38,029 nucleotides of DNA from Deltaproteobacteria bacterium (lineage in GTDB: Bacteria > Desulfobacterota > Binatia > UBA12015), in NCBI GenBank assembly GCA_016874795.1, contig VGTG01000043.1, positions 1 through 38,029 of the forward strand, written 5' to 3'. The first letter of the stretch is position 1. Each line of letters begins with the position of its first letter. Made by a program: the position numbers and the translations under genes. The notes beneath the pieces were generated by a model. That model had not been told where the DNA came from. It was given only the letters and a program-made list of their open reading frames with translations, and did no database searches. Shown piece by piece: positions 9,225 to 17,585 of the stretch.

Positions 9225-9318
9225 CGAAAGCTCTTCGTAACCTCTCCTCGCGAGAAGAAAAAGCGCTCCGTAGTCAACTTGTGACGACGCGGCCGTTCCG
9301 ACAAGCTCTCCTGCGTCG

Positions 9319-11697
9319 ATGAGCCATCACGTGCATTCGGAAGCGTCCGCCACGCACGGCGGCGAGCCCTCGGTCTCGCTCGAGCTTCCCGTCGTTCTCC
9401 CCGGAATCGAAGGGCAGGACGACCAGTGCATCGATCGGCTGGTCGAGCGTTTGCGCGGCCTGCGCGGGATCACGACGGCGCACCTCGGGGACGAGGCCGA
9501 GCCGCGTCTCTGCCTCCACTACGATCCGAATCTCGTCGCGCTCGCGCAGGTCGAGAGGCTCGCGCACGACGCCGGCGCCGAGCTGACACGCCGCTATCGC
9601 CACGAGACGCTGCACATCTCCAACATGGACTGCGGCGACTGCGCGCAGAGCATCGAGCACGTGATCCGGAGGACGGACGGCGTGCTGCAGGTCTCCGTCA
9701 GCTACGCGGCGGAGAAGATGCGCGTCGAGTTCGACGCGACGACGGTGTCCCGCGACGAGATCGTCGCCCGCGTCGCCTCGATGGGATACGAGGTCGGCAC
9801 GACGATCGAACCCGCGCGCGGCTGGCTCGATCGCCACGGAGAGCTCGCGCGCTCGCTCGCGGCGGGAGCCTTTCTCGCAATCGGCTTCGGCCTCGAGAAG
9901 GCGGGGCTCGGTCCCGTCCTCTTCCTCCCGGCCTATGTCGTCGCCTACGTGCTCGGTGGCTACGACGTCGCCCGGCACGGGCTCCGCGCGCTCGTGAAGG
10001 GCAGCTTCACGATCGACCTCTTGATGACGTTCGCCGCGCTCGGCGCCGCGTTCCTCGGCGAGTGGGCCGAGGGCGGCTTGCTCCTCTTCCTCTTCAGCCT
10101 CGGCCACGCGCTCGAGGAGGAGGCGATGGACCGCGCGCGCGGCGCGATCACCTCGCTCGGCGAGCTCTCGCCGCGAACCGCGCGCGTGCGCCGCGACGGC
10201 GTGACCGCGGAGCTTCCGGTCGCGGAGCTCTTGCGCGGCGACGTCGTGGTCGTACGCGCAGGCGAGCGCGTCCCGGTCGACGGCGTCGTCCAGAGCGGAC
10301 ACTCTGCGGTCGACGAGAGCCCGATCACCGGCGAAAGCGTTCCCATCGAGAAGACGGCGGGCAGACACGTCTTCGCCGGTACCGTCAACGGCGACGGCAC
10401 GCTCGACGTCGAGGTGACGAAGCTCGCTTCGGATTCGACGCTCGCGCGCGTCGTCGCGCTGGTCGCGGAGGCGGAGACACAGAAGTCGACGACGGAGGTG
10501 CTCGTCGACCGAGTCGCGCGCTTCTTCGTCCCCGCGACGCTCGCGAGCGTCGCCGTGGTGTCGATCGTGCCGCCGCTCCTCGGCTGGCTCGGCTGGTCGG
10601 AGGCCTTTCTGCGCGCGATGGCGGTGCTCGTATCGGCTTCGCCCTGCGCGCTCGCGATCGCGACTCCTGCGGCCGTGCTCTCGGGCATCGCGCGCGCCGC
10701 CAAGGGAGGCGTTCTCGTCAAGGGAGGAGTTCACCTCGAGAACCTGGGACGCCTGCACGCTCTCGCCTTCGACAAGACCGGAACGATCACGACGGGAGCG
10801 CCCGCGGTGACGGACGTCGTGCCGGAGCCCGGCGTCGCGCCGGAGGACCTTCTCGGCACGGCCGCGGCGGTCGAGGGCCGCTCGACGCATCCGCTGGCGC
10901 GCGCGATCGTGCGCGCGGCGCGCGAGCGCGACCTCCGCCCGGAGGACGCGGAAGCCGTCGAGACGCTCGCGGGTCGCGGCTTGCGCGCGCGGATCGGCGG
11001 CGAGCCGGTCTGGGTCGGAACGCCGGAGCTCGTACGCGAAGCGGCCGTCTCGCTACCGGACGAGACGGCGCGCGCGGTCGGGAATCTGGAAGACGGCGGT
11101 CGAACCGCGGTCGTCGTGCGCCGCGGCGATCGCATCCTCGGCGTGCTCGGCGTCGCCGACCGCCCGCGCCCGAACGCGGCGGAAACGCTCGCACGCCTGC
11201 GGACGCTCGGCGTGGACGAGCTCGTCATGCTCACGGGCGACAATCCGCGCGTCGCCGCGGCGATCGCGAAGAGCGTCGGCCTCGACGAGGTTCGCGCGAG
11301 CCTTCTTCCCGAGGACAAGCTCGCCGCCGTCGACGAGCTGACGCGGCGGTTCGGCACCTGCGGGATGATCGGGGACGGCGTGAACGACGCACCCGCGCTC
11401 GCGCGAGCGACGGTCGGAATCGCGATGGGCGCGGCCGGGACGGACGTCGCGCTCGAGACGGCCGACGTGGCCCTGATGGCGGACGACCTCGCCGTCCTTC
11501 CCTTCGCGATCGGTCTCGGCCGGGAGACGCGGCGGATCATCGTGCAGAACCTCGTCGTCGCGCTCGGCGTCGTCGCGGTGCTCGTCCCGCTCTCGGTGCT
11601 CGGGATCGCCGGGATCGGAGCGGCGATCCTCCTGCACGAAGGAAGCACGCTCGGCGTCGTCGGGAACGCGCTTCGCCTCCTTCGCTTTCGCGCCTGA
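9319..11697 (+). CDS. Heavy-metal-translocating P-type ATPase, P1B-4-like (SPC/HEGST motifs) with N-terminal HMA domain
   Basis: 792 residues, ATG 9319. Order of parts: His-containing leader (MSHHVHSE), a degenerate ferredoxin-like domain (~20-90) without a CxxC motif, a true HMA domain with MDCGDC at 103-108, membrane helices, actuator motif ITGES, metal site SPC at 441-443, phosphorylation site DKTGT at Asp485, STHPLARA nucleotide-binding motif, MIGDGVNDAPAL hinge, and HEGST at 773-777 in the last helix. SPC plus HEG(G/S)T is the signature of P1B-4 pumps, which export Co2+, Fe2+, Ni2+ or Zn2+; CPC-type Cu or Cd/Zn/Pb pumps differ. P1B-4 pumps usually lack an HMA domain, so this is an unusual combination. 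No metal regulator gene is adjacent. It should expel a divalent metal across the inner membrane. Confidence 0.93.
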   Translation: MSHHVHSEASATHGGEPSVSLELPVVLPGIEGQDDQCIDRLVERLRGLRGITTAHLGDEAEPRLCLHYDPNLVALAQVERLAHDAGAELTRRYRHETLHISNMDCGDCAQSIEHVIRRTDGVLQVSVSYAAEKMRVEFDATTVSRDEIVARVASMGYEVGTTIEPARGWLDRHGELARSLAAGAFLAIGFGLEKAGLGPVLFLPAYVVAYVLGGYDVARHGLRALVKGSFTIDLLMTFAALGAAFLGEWAEGGLLLFLFSLGHALEEEAMDRARGAITSLGELSPRTARVRRDGVTAELPVAELLRGDVVVVRAGERVPVDGVVQSGHSAVDESPITGESVPIEKTAGRHVFAGTVNGDGTLDVEVTKLASDSTLARVVALVAEAETQKSTTEVLVDRVARFFVPATLASVAVVSIVPPLLGWLGWSEAFLRAMAVLVSASPCALAIATPAAVLSGIARAAKGGVLVKGGVHLENLGRLHALAFDKTGTITTGAPAVTDVVPEPGVAPEDLLGTAAAVEGRSTHPLARAIVRAARERDLRPEDAEAVETLAGRGLRARIGGEPVWVGTPELVREAAVSLPDETARAVGNLEDGGRTAVVVRRGDRILGVLGVADRPRPNAAETLARLRTLGVDELVMLTGDNPRVAAAIAKSVGLDEVRASLLPEDKLAAVDELTRRFGTCGMIGDGVNDAPALARATVGIAMGAAGTDVALETADVALMADDLAVLPFAIGLGRETRRIIVQNLVVALGVVAVLVPLSVLGIAGIGAAILLHEGSTLGVVGNALRLLRFRA

Positions 11698-11984
11698 TCG
11701 GCGGAGCACCTGCCCCCTCGAAGCGGGCGGAGCTGCACGACCTGGAGGAGTGTGATCGAAACGCACGGTCTCGGCGGCCTCCTCCGGAGCCAGCTCGGAC
11801 CGGCGTCGTCTCACGCAGCCGTCGTGCGCGATGCGCTGGCCCCTGCGGCAGTTCCTCCGCCAAGCTTCGGCGAAGGCCATGTGCTCTCGCGCGTCGTCCG
11901 GCGAACCGCCTCGCGACGATCGCACGAGCGGCGTGGCACGGCGGTTGCGGGGCGGCTAGACAGGCCAACGCGGAGACGGTCCCA

Positions 11985-12146
11985 ATGCCGAACCCCATCG
12001 AAACGACTCTTCTCGATCTGGTTGCCATGATGAATTCGCTCACGGAGGACGAAGCCGAGCTCCTCGCGACGGTGACCTATCTGGTGAACACCGGACGCGT
12101 TCGCCTCCGCGGAAGCTTCGCGGGCCAGAGCATCCCGCTTCACTAG
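11985..12146 (+). CDS. Small hypothetical protein (53 aa)
   Basis: ATG 11985 with a GGAG element about 10 bp upstream. The sequence is acidic in the middle and amphipathic: LLDLVAMMNSLTEDEAELLA, followed by TYLVNTGRVRLRGSFAG. Its composition (Met, Asn, Ile, Thr, few Arg) differs from antisense artefacts of this GC-rich DNA and supports real coding. Predicted to be one or two helices followed by a short beta hairpin. It stands alone between the metal ATPase and the secreted PLC-like protein. Short proteins ending in 'GRVRL-G-F' occur in related GC-rich genomes as far as I recall, but I know no function. Confidence 0.6.
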   Translation: MPNPIETTLLDLVAMMNSLTEDEAELLATVTYLVNTGRVRLRGSFAGQSIPLH

Positions 12147-12225
12147 GGCAAAGCGAGCGAGGCCGTCGCCCGGACGACTTCGTGGGTTGCAACGTCTTCG
12201 GCCGGGTGCGCTAGAGTCGGCGCCC

Positions 12226-13743
12226 ATGGCTCTGGACCCCCGGACCCTTCTGCCCCGCCTCGCTCTTCTCCTCGCGGCCGTGCTCCTCGCGGCAGCTCCC
12301 GAGGCGCGAGCCGCAGACGAGCCGGACGCTTCGGACGCGTTCCTCTGCACGCGAGCGCAGGACCCGGACGGCTCGGACGGCAGGCAGCTCGCCGTACGCG
12401 ACGAGCTCGGGAGCGGTCCGGTGAGAGTGCTCGCACCGAGCCGGCTCTGCGAAGCGGTGACGCTCGACGGCACGCCGCCGCGAGAGGAGCCGACGCATCT
12501 CCTCGGGCACGTCGCGCGCGTGCGCGACGGCAAGTGGCGCCGCCGCGGAACTCCGATCGAGAACGTCCTGCAGGAGAGCGCCGTCAACAGCAGTGCGCCG
12601 GATCTGCTTCTCCTGCCCACGGCGATCGGCGAAGCGCCTCCGCCCGCTCCTCCCGCCGCGGACGCGTACCGCTGCTACCGCGCGATCGACGCCGGCTCCG
12701 GCTCGCTCGCGGGCGCGACCGCCGAGGTGACCGACGCGACGGGCGCTTCGAAGCGACTTCGCCTCGGGCGCGTACGGCGCCTCTGCGCCGCCGCGAGCGT
12801 CGAAGGAGCAGCCCTCGAGCATCCCTCCTGGCACCTCGCCTGCTACGACGCTCGTCCCGCGCCCGGGGAGACGCGCGCCGAGCGCGGCACCGCGACGGCG
12901 ACGACCGCTCTCGGAACGAGGACCCTCGAGACACGCTCCGAGCGCGAGCTCTGCGTCGCCTCGCGGATCCTTCCCGGTTGCAACGGCTCGCTCGCCCTCT
13001 GCGATCGCCGCTTCGACGAGGTCGCATACGCGACGACGCACAACGCGATGGCGAACCAGGAGGACGGCTTCCTCTTCCCGAACCAGCGCTTCGCGGTTCC
13101 GCGCCAGCTCGACGACGGCATCCGCTCCCTGATGCTCGACACGCACTACCGCCAGGGCGTCGTGACGCTCTGCCACTCGCTCTGCGGGATCGGCAACCGC
13201 CCGCTCCTGGACACGCTGGTCGAGATCCGCACGTTTTTCGAGCAGCGTCCGTACGAGGTGGTCTCGATCATCTTCGAGAGCTACGTCTCCGCCGCCGACA
13301 CGAGAGCGGTGTTCGAGGCGGCAGGCCTTCTGCCCTATCTGCACGTGCAGCCGCTCGGCACGCCGTGGCCGACGCTCCGCGAGATGCTCGAGAGCGGGCG
13401 GCGGCTCGTCGTGTTCACGGATGCGGGCGGCGGCGGCTTCCCCGGCTACCATCACGTCTGGAGCTACGCGTACGAGACGCCGTTCTCGTTCGAGTCGCCC
13501 GAGGACCTCGTGTGCACGCCGAACCGCGGCGATCCGGACAACTCGCTCTTCATCCTGAACCACTTCTTGACGCGGATCACCGGCAACGTGGAGCTCGCGC
13601 GGATGATCAACCGGAATCCGCTGTTCCTCTCGCGCGCGCTCCAGTGCATGGGGGAGAACGGCAGCTTGCCGAACTTCGTGACCGTCGACTTCTACGACAT
13701 CGGTCACACGCTCGACGTCGTCCGCGCTCTCAACGAGGACTGA
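12226..13743 (+). CDS. Secreted PI-PLC X-domain-like protein
   Basis: 505 residues from ATG 12226, chosen because it begins a clean signal peptide (RLALLLAAVLLAAAPEARA); an in-frame start at 12187 would put 13 odd residues before it. Residues ~30-255 contain at least two Cys-bearing modules (DAFLCTRAQD ... RLCEAV and DAYRCYRAID ... RRLCAAA). From ~262 on comes a phosphatidylinositol-phospholipase C X-like TIM barrel: ATTHNAMAN with His272, TLCHSLCG with His317, and VVSIIFESYV. The two histidines fit the acid/base pair of bacterial PI-PLCs. The enzyme would act outside the cytoplasm on phosphodiesters such as PI or GPI-like lipids; many X-domain paralogues have unknown substrates. It is convergent with the CoA-transferase gene, only 6 bp apart. 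Confidence 0.82.
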   Translation: MALDPRTLLPRLALLLAAVLLAAAPEARAADEPDASDAFLCTRAQDPDGSDGRQLAVRDELGSGPVRVLAPSRLCEAVTLDGTPPREEPTHLLGHVARVRDGKWRRRGTPIENVLQESAVNSSAPDLLLLPTAIGEAPPPAPPAADAYRCYRAIDAGSGSLAGATAEVTDATGASKRLRLGRVRRLCAAASVEGAALEHPSWHLACYDARPAPGETRAERGTATATTALGTRTLETRSERELCVASRILPGCNGSLALCDRRFDEVAYATTHNAMANQEDGFLFPNQRFAVPRQLDDGIRSLMLDTHYRQGVVTLCHSLCGIGNRPLLDTLVEIRTFFEQRPYEVVSIIFESYVSAADTRAVFEAAGLLPYLHVQPLGTPWPTLREMLESGRRLVVFTDAGGGGFPGYHHVWSYAYETPFSFESPEDLVCTPNRGDPDNSLFILNHFLTRITGNVELARMINRNPLFLSRALQCMGENGSLPNFVTVDFYDIGHTLDVVRALNED

Positions 13744-13749
13744 GCCGCG

Positions 13750-16110
13750 TCAGCGCCAGGCGGGCCGGTCGCCGATGATCTTCCGCTCGCGGAGCGCTTC
13801 GCGCTCCGCCGCGTCGAGGCCGAGCTCGCCGCCGAGAACCTCGTCGTTGTGCTGGCCGAGCGTCGGCGGCGGCGAGCGGTGCAACGCGGGACCGAAAGCC
13901 GAGAAGCGCATCGGAAGAACCGGGTAGCGGCGCCGGCCGACGAACGGGTGGTCGAGCTCCTGGTAGAAGCCGCGGTGCTCGAGCTGCGGGTTCGGCATCA
14001 CGAAGTGCGCGTTGACGAGCTCCTGCGCCGGGACGCCGGCCGCGTTCAGCGCGCGAACGAGGTCGTCGCGGTCGCGGCTCGCGAGCTCGCGCGCGAGGTG
14101 TGCTTCGAGCTCGCGACGAGCCGCGCGCCGGCCGGCGTGGCTCTCGAGCTCCGGCGAGCGCGTCCACTCGGGCTCGCCGAGCACCGTTGCGAGGGCGCGC
14201 CACTGCACTTCGGTCGCGACGGCGAGGGCGAGCCACTCGTTCTCGCCGCGGCAGCAGAAGATTCCCTGCGGCGCCGCGTGCGGTCCGTGGTTTCCCTCGC
14301 GCAGAAGCGTTCGCCCGTACGCGGAGTGCTCGATCACCTGCTCCGCGGCCATGCAGAGCCCGGTCTCGACGAGCGGGACCTCGATGAGCTGGCCCTCCCC
14401 CGTCGCACGTCGCTGCTCGAGGGCGATCGCGAGAGCGACGAACGCGTGCAGCCCCCCGATCGGGTCGCACACGTTGACGATCATCGGCAGGTCCTCGTAG
14501 CCGGAGAGCCACGCGAGGCCGCAAGCCTGCTCGACGTTCATCGCGAAGCCGACGCGGTCCCACCACGGTCCGTCGAGGCCCCAGCTCGGCATGCGGATCA
14601 CGATCAAGCGCGGATTCCGGCGGCGAAGGTCCGCCGGATCGATCCCGAGGTTCGCGAGGACGCGGACGGAGAAGTTCTCGACGAGGACGTCCGCCCGATC
14701 GACGAGGCGAAGGAAGAGGTCGCGTCCCTCCTCCGAGTCGAGCCGCAGCGTGATGTCTCGCTTGTCGCAGTTCGCGCCGTGGAAGATCGAGCCGCACTCC
14801 CAGAACGTCTTGTTGCGCATCGCGTTCACGAAGCGCATGCCGTCGGGTCGCTGCACGGATTCCACCTTGACGACGTCGGCGCCCATCATCGCGAGGTGCT
14901 CGGTCAGGAACGGGCCCGCCCAGAAGGCCGTGAGGTCGAGCACACGAAGGCCGTCGAAGGGAAACGGAGAAGCGTCTTCGCAGATCGATCCGCCGCTCCG
15001 CGCCGGGAAACGCGCTCCCGCGTGCTCGTCGAGACGCGGCGCCGGCTGCGGCCCGGACGCCGACGCGACGGGGCGCTCGAGACGATACGGGACGCGCGGC
15101 TGGACGAATCCTCCCGGATGCGGCTCGAAGACACCGCGCGCGACGAAGTGGTCCATCCGGCGCACGCTCTCGCCGTTCCCGACCGGCGCAACGGGGATGC
15201 GGAGCGCGGTCGCGAGCGACACGATCTCGTCGACGGAATGCTCGCGTGTCCACGAGCGGATCAGCCCGTGGATGAAGTCGAGGTCCTGCATCCGGCCGTC
15301 GGTGTGGTGGTACTTCTTGTTCTCGGCGAGCTCGGGCTGGCCGATCATGACGCAGAAGTCCTGCCACTGCTGCGCGGTGACGGTCGCGAAGCCGACCCAG
15401 CCGTCGCGCGCGGGCTCGAGCGAGGGCGTGTCGACGAACTGCGACAGCGGCGTTCCCTGAAACTGCCCATTCAGGTCGTGGTACTGCGTGCCGCACTGGA
15501 GCATCGTCTCGAACGTCGAGAGGTCGACGTGCTGCCCGCGCCCGGTGCGTCGCGCGGAGAGCCAAGCGCAGATCGCGCCGAAGCTCGCGTAGGCACCTGC
15601 GACCCACTCGCCGACGCGCCCGCCGATCCCGACCGGGCCGCGCTCGGGCAAGCCGCGCCGCGCCATCGCTCCGGTCGCGGCCTGCAGCGTCCACTCGGTC
15701 GCCGGGCGGCGCGCCCACGGGCCGTCTCCGCCGAAGGGCGAGATCGAGACGAGGGACAGCGCCGGATTCGCGCGCGCCAGGGTCGCGTGGTCGAGGCCGA
15801 GCCGCGCCATCTCGCCTGGACCGAAGCTCTCGAGGACGAGGTCCGCGTCGGCCGCGAGCGAGAGCAATTGCTCCCGTCCCGCCGCAGCCTCGAGGTCGAG
15901 CGCGAGCGAGCGCTTGCCGCCGTTCAGGTACTGGAAGAGAGCGCCGTCGGCTCCCGAAGGAAGCGGTCCTTCGCTGGCCGTCCAGCGGCGCAGCGGATCG
16001 CCCTCGGGAGGCTCGACCTTGAGGACCTGCGCGCCCGCGTCGCGAAGAAGCCGGCCGCAGTACGGGCCTGCGATCTCCGTCGAGAGGTCGAGGACGCGAA
16101 CGTCCAGCAC
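13750..16110 (-). CDS. Double-length class III (CaiB/BaiF) CoA-transferase, two fused domains
   Basis: 786 residues, GTG start at 16110; family members are usually ~400 residues, and here two complete copies are fused. Domain 1 (1-~370) begins RVLDLSTEIAGPYCGRLLRD; domain 2 (~385-786) begins LRVLDLTAFWAGPFLTEHLA. In CaiB and formyl-CoA transferase the acyl-carrying residue is Asp169. The equivalent is Glu168 in domain 1 (GRVGEWVAG) but Asp549 in domain 2 (NVCDPIGGL), so the two halves are not equivalent. The family moves CoA between carboxylic acids, activating them without ATP. It follows the P450 stop by 42 bp on the same strand, suggesting oxidation of a terminal carbon to an acid and then CoA loading. 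The actual acid is unknown. Confidence 0.9.
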   Translation of the reverse strand: MLDVRVLDLSTEIAGPYCGRLLRDAGAQVLKVEPPEGDPLRRWTASEGPLPSGADGALFQYLNGGKRSLALDLEAAAGREQLLSLAADADLVLESFGPGEMARLGLDHATLARANPALSLVSISPFGGDGPWARRPATEWTLQAATGAMARRGLPERGPVGIGGRVGEWVAGAYASFGAICAWLSARRTGRGQHVDLSTFETMLQCGTQYHDLNGQFQGTPLSQFVDTPSLEPARDGWVGFATVTAQQWQDFCVMIGQPELAENKKYHHTDGRMQDLDFIHGLIRSWTREHSVDEIVSLATALRIPVAPVGNGESVRRMDHFVARGVFEPHPGGFVQPRVPYRLERPVASASGPQPAPRLDEHAGARFPARSGGSICEDASPFPFDGLRVLDLTAFWAGPFLTEHLAMMGADVVKVESVQRPDGMRFVNAMRNKTFWECGSIFHGANCDKRDITLRLDSEEGRDLFLRLVDRADVLVENFSVRVLANLGIDPADLRRRNPRLIVIRMPSWGLDGPWWDRVGFAMNVEQACGLAWLSGYEDLPMIVNVCDPIGGLHAFVALAIALEQRRATGEGQLIEVPLVETGLCMAAEQVIEHSAYGRTLLREGNHGPHAAPQGIFCCRGENEWLALAVATEVQWRALATVLGEPEWTRSPELESHAGRRAARRELEAHLARELASRDRDDLVRALNAAGVPAQELVNAHFVMPNPQLEHRGFYQELDHPFVGRRRYPVLPMRFSAFGPALHRSPPPTLGQHNDEVLGGELGLDAAEREALRERKIIGDRPAWR

Positions 16111-16152
16111 CCGGCGACGATAGCAGAGACGGCGGCCGACCGACGCCGCCGC

Positions 16153-17358
16153 TCAGGTCGCCGCGGAGCGGTTCTCCGGCGTGTACACGACGGGCAGGCT
16201 CTGGATGCCGCGCACGAGCGGCGACAGTACCCGCTCCGGGCCCACTCCGGGACGCACGCGGATGTCGGGCAGCCGGCGCAGGACCTCGGACAGCGCGACG
16301 CGGATCTCGAAGCGCGCGAGATTCGCGCCGAGGCAGAAGTGCGCGCCGATCCCGAAGGCGACGTGGTCGTTCGGCTTCCGGTCGATGCGGAAGACGTCGG
16401 CGTCGCCGAAGACGTCCTCGTCGCGATTCGCCGACTGGTAGAGCATCACGACCTTCTGGCCTTTCTCGATCTTCTGGCCGCGGATCACCGTGTCCTCGGT
16501 CGCCGTCCGGCGGAAGCCGACGATCGGCGAGACCCAGCGGAGGATCTCCTCGGCGGCGCTGTCGATCAGCCCCGGGTTCGCGAGGAGCTTCGCCTTCTCC
16601 TCGGGCCACTCGGAGAGCGCCAGCAAGCCGCCGCTGATCGCATTCCGCGTCGTCTCGTTCCCGGCGACGAGCAGCAGCGTCATGAACATGTGCAGCTCGT
16701 CGAGCGAGATGTTGTCCTCGTTCGTCGCGAGGATCCCGCCGCGCTCCGCGTCGACGAGGACCGTGACGAGATCTTCGCGCGGCTCGACGCGCCGCTCGGC
16801 GAACACGCCCTGCATGTACTCGGCAAACTCGACGTAGGACTGCGAAGCGCGCTCGAGGATCTCGAGGTTGTCGTTCTGGCCGGCGGCGACGATCATCGTG
16901 TCCGACCAGTGCTCGAAGCGGGCGTAGTCCTCGTGGTGGACGCCGAGCATCTCGGCGATGACGAGGAGCGGCAGCGGGACCGCGAGGGCGTGGACGAAGT
17001 CGCACTCGCCGCGGTCCGCGATCGCGTCGATGCAGCTCGTCGTGATCTCGTCGATACGCGACTTCAGAGCGCGCACCATGCGCGGCGTGAAGCCGGCGCT
17101 GACGACCTTCCGGAGCTGCGCGTGGCGCGGGTCGTCCATGCTGACGATCGAGATCATGATGTCCGCGTCGGCCATCACGCCCTGCGCCGAGGAGAAGATC
17201 TTCGGGTTCTTCGAGACGTAGACGACGTCCTCGTACTTCGAGAGGACCCAGCACTCGTTCTTCGCGTCCCAGTAGATCGGCGCGTGGCGCCGGAGCTCCG
17301 CGTACGCCGGAAACGGATCGCCCGCGTACAGGTTCGGATCGAGAACGTCGAACTCCAT
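16153..17358 (-). CDS. Cytochrome P450
   Basis: 401 residues; ATG 17358 is preceded by a strong GGAGGAAGG ribosome-binding site. The frame stays open upstream but is Arg/Gly-rich antisense sequence there. Hallmarks: I-helix oxygen-binding motif LLVAGNETTRN, ExxR motif EEILRW, and haem-binding loop FGIGAHFCLG with Cys342 as the thiolate ligand. It is soluble, bacterial class I, needing ferredoxin and ferredoxin reductase, neither of which is adjacent. The AGNETTRNAISGG helix resembles the CYP125/CYP142 and related families that oxidise steroid or alkyl side chains; this is a weak hint. Downstream partner is the tandem CoA-transferase. A palindrome about 30 bp upstream of the start may be its operator. 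Confidence 0.95.
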   Translation of the reverse strand: MEFDVLDPNLYAGDPFPAYAELRRHAPIYWDAKNECWVLSKYEDVVYVSKNPKIFSSAQGVMADADIMISIVSMDDPRHAQLRKVVSAGFTPRMVRALKSRIDEITTSCIDAIADRGECDFVHALAVPLPLLVIAEMLGVHHEDYARFEHWSDTMIVAAGQNDNLEILERASQSYVEFAEYMQGVFAERRVEPREDLVTVLVDAERGGILATNEDNISLDELHMFMTLLLVAGNETTRNAISGGLLALSEWPEEKAKLLANPGLIDSAAEEILRWVSPIVGFRRTATEDTVIRGQKIEKGQKVVMLYQSANRDEDVFGDADVFRIDRKPNDHVAFGIGAHFCLGANLARFEIRVALSEVLRRLPDIRVRPGVGPERVLSPLVRGIQSLPVVYTPENRSAAT

Positions 17359-17389
17359 GGACCTTCCTCCCGAGAGCTGCCGGCGTGGC

Positions 17390-17403
17390 AACGAACGTTT
17401 GTT
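17390..17403. promoter_or_regulatory. Candidate operator palindrome upstream of the P450 gene
   Basis: AACGAACGTTTGTT is a 14-bp inverted repeat with 12 of 14 positions symmetrical, in the 94-bp AT-richer spacer between the DUF5989-like gene and the P450 start, 31 bp upstream of the ATG. Its AAC...GTT half-sites resemble TetR-family operators found before lipid-catabolism genes. No regulator gene is adjacent, so this is a guess from position and symmetry. Confidence 0.35.
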
Positions 17404-17452
17404 ATCGCGCCCGGGCCGCCCAGTCAAGACGCGTCGTGCACGACGGGAGGCC

Positions 17453-17584
17453 TCAGAAGACCTGGTACTCGAACGGCGCCTCCTCGGAGCTCCGCGTCGC
17501 GAGGAAGAGCCAACCGGAGATCGCCGCGTACACGAGGAGGCAGAAGAGGATCCACCAGCGGTACCGCCGCCAGAGCCGCCGCAT
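17453..17584 (-). CDS. DUF5989-like single-pass membrane peptide (43 aa)
   Basis: ATG 17584 lies 1 bp after the stop of the SGNH hydrolase gene (GAG just before ATG is shared with that stop region). The peptide has a basic N-terminus (MRRLWRRYRW), one hydrophobic helix (WWILFCLLVYAAISGWLFLA) and the tail SSEEAPFEYQVF. The tail matches the 'APFIYTLF'-type ending I know from DUF5989 proteins, which are ~50-residue membrane peptides found next to SGNH hydrolases, carbamoyltransferases and acyltransferases. Function unknown; it may be a membrane partner of the SGNH enzyme. The overlap and spacing imply co-translation. Too short for most gene callers, but context makes it convincing. Confidence 0.75.
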   Translation of the reverse strand: MRRLWRRYRWWILFCLLVYAAISGWLFLATRSSEEAPFEYQVF

Positions 17585-17585
17585 C

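Noticed and set aside
6036-9284. A 1082-codon plus-strand frame opposite the membrane protein and LLM genes
   Set aside because: Charged, repetitive composition and no recognisable domain; the minus-strand genes explain the region.
9225-9318. TTGACT at 9271-9276 (minus) as a promoter for the membrane protein at 6984-9224
   Set aside because: No matching -10 box at proper spacing could be found.
11752-12030. A 92-codon plus-strand frame between the metal ATPase and the 53-residue protein
   Set aside because: Its end overlaps the better-supported small gene, composition is Arg/Ser-biased and the only GGAGGAG is 2 bp from its GTG, too close to act as ribosome-binding site.
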